6,359 nucleotides of DNA from JASFTV01 sp050050615 (GTDB lineage Bacteria > Desulfobacterota > DSM-4660 > Desulfatiglandales > HGW-15): positions 1 through 6,359 of the forward strand of contig JASFTV010000201.1 in NCBI GenBank assembly GCA_050050615.1, written 5' to 3'. Below the pieces are notes generated by a model that saw only the letters and a list, made by a program, of their open reading frames with translations, made no database searches and was not told the DNA's origin. Positions 5,861 through 6,359 of this stretch are shown one piece after another (within the stretch, counting starts at the first letter, position 1; every line of letters begins with the position of its first letter). The translations under genes were made by a program, and so were the position numbers.

Positions 5861-6359
5861 ATGGAAATCGCAAAGAGGGCTATCGTCGTCTCTTTTGTTG
5901 TTTTTGCGCTTTTGTGCCCACTGGCATATGCCGAAGAGGGCGAGCCCACTAAGAACTGGGAGTGGGACCTGACCCCCCTCTACCTTTGGGGAGTCAATAT
6001 GAACGGGGAGTTGACCGTGGCGAATCAAACTGTACCTCTGGTACTCAATTTTGATCAAATCTTCCACAGGTTGGAGGCCGTATTTTCGTTACACTTTGAG
6101 GGATTGTATAAGAAGGAATGGGGTTTTTTGTTTGACATTATGCACACAAACATCGCCGGTTCAACAACATTGCCTGGACCATTTAGTACCGCAATCAATG
6201 TGGATTTCGAGGAAACATTGGTTGAGCTGGGTGCCATCTACCGATTCTACGAAAAGGGCGCGCACATATTTGAAGGTTTAGGTGGCGCCCGGTTTACGAA
6301 TATGGACACCGAAGTAACTATCACTAGTCCCATTCCCATACTCCCCTCAAGGCTGGAGA
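5861..6359 (+). CDS. Outer-membrane beta-barrel protein, partial (3' end beyond window)
   Basis: An open frame from the ATG at 5861 runs off the window without a stop: 166 codons plus one base. AGGAGA (5848-5853) lies 7 bases before the start. Residues 1-24 are a Sec signal peptide (hydrophobic core about 8-20, AYA cleavage site before EEG). The mature part opens with WEWDLTPLYLWGVNMNGELTV (first 20 residues from 33) and continues with alternating amphipathic strands such as LHFEGLYKKEWGFLFDIM (77-94) and ETLVELGAIYRFYEKG (118-133). The TPxYLWxxxMxGxxTV start, a later Asp-rich strand and the ELGAxYRF strand resemble a large group of uncharacterised Gram-negative outer-membrane proteins (from memory). 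Base composition is low in GC (45% and 43% in the two 60-base rows counted), like the other barrel gene and unlike the sulfatase. Transport or anchoring is possible, but no function is shown. Confidence 0.78.
   Translation, partial: MEIAKRAIVVSFVVFALLCPLAYAEEGEPTKNWEWDLTPLYLWGVNMNGELTVANQTVPLVLNFDQIFHRLEAVFSLHFEGLYKKEWGFLFDIMHTNIAGSTTLPGPFSTAINVDFEETLVELGAIYRFYEKGAHIFEGLGGARFTNMDTEVTITSPIPILPSRLE

Noticed and set aside
5825..6067. Minus-strand open frame over the start of the last gene
   Set aside because: The plus-strand frame here has a Shine-Dalgarno, a signal peptide and barrel strands. The minus frame has no such support.

Overview
The window looks like a contig piece from a Gram-negative, probably strictly or facultatively anaerobic bacterium of the Desulfobacterota (deltaproteobacterial) type. 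This rests on the style of the large acyl-CoA dehydrogenase, on outer-membrane beta-barrel genes, and on GC-rich hairpin repeats in every larger intergenic gap. The taxonomic placement is inference from remembered families, not a search result.

Layout from left to right. Positions 1-193 hold no gene, only a GC-rich, hairpin-dense repeat. Positions 194-2013 (minus strand) encode a large acyl-CoA dehydrogenase of the FadE5/DmdC type (about 606 residues if intact), broken by a one-base frameshift near 1462. Positions 2014-2386 separate two divergent genes and hold a candidate leftward promoter, a 7+7 bp palindrome that could be an operator, and a composite inverted-repeat element flanked by TCTAA. 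Positions 2387-3352 (plus) encode a 321-residue flavin oxidoreductase of the nitronate monooxygenase/FabK family that lacks the usual His of the GGHxG motif. Positions 3353-3547 hold another hairpin repeat and a weak promoter candidate.

The right half is a cell-envelope block on the plus strand. It contains a small exported beta-barrel protein with a His-rich N-terminus (3548-4030), an exported cysteine-type sulfatase (4090-5691), and the first 166 codons of a second outer-membrane protein (5861 to the window end). The last gene has no stop inside the window and is easy to miss. The sulfatase follows the first barrel gene by 59 bases without a visible terminator, so the two are probably co-transcribed. 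A hairpin with a T-tract on the minus strand lies just after the sulfatase.

Functionally the left half suggests acyl-CoA/flavin redox metabolism. The right half suggests periplasmic hydrolysis of a sulfate ester (substrate unknown) alongside outer-membrane proteins. The sulfatase is visibly richer in GC than the two barrel genes beside it. I see no CRISPR array, tRNA, rRNA or transposase gene.
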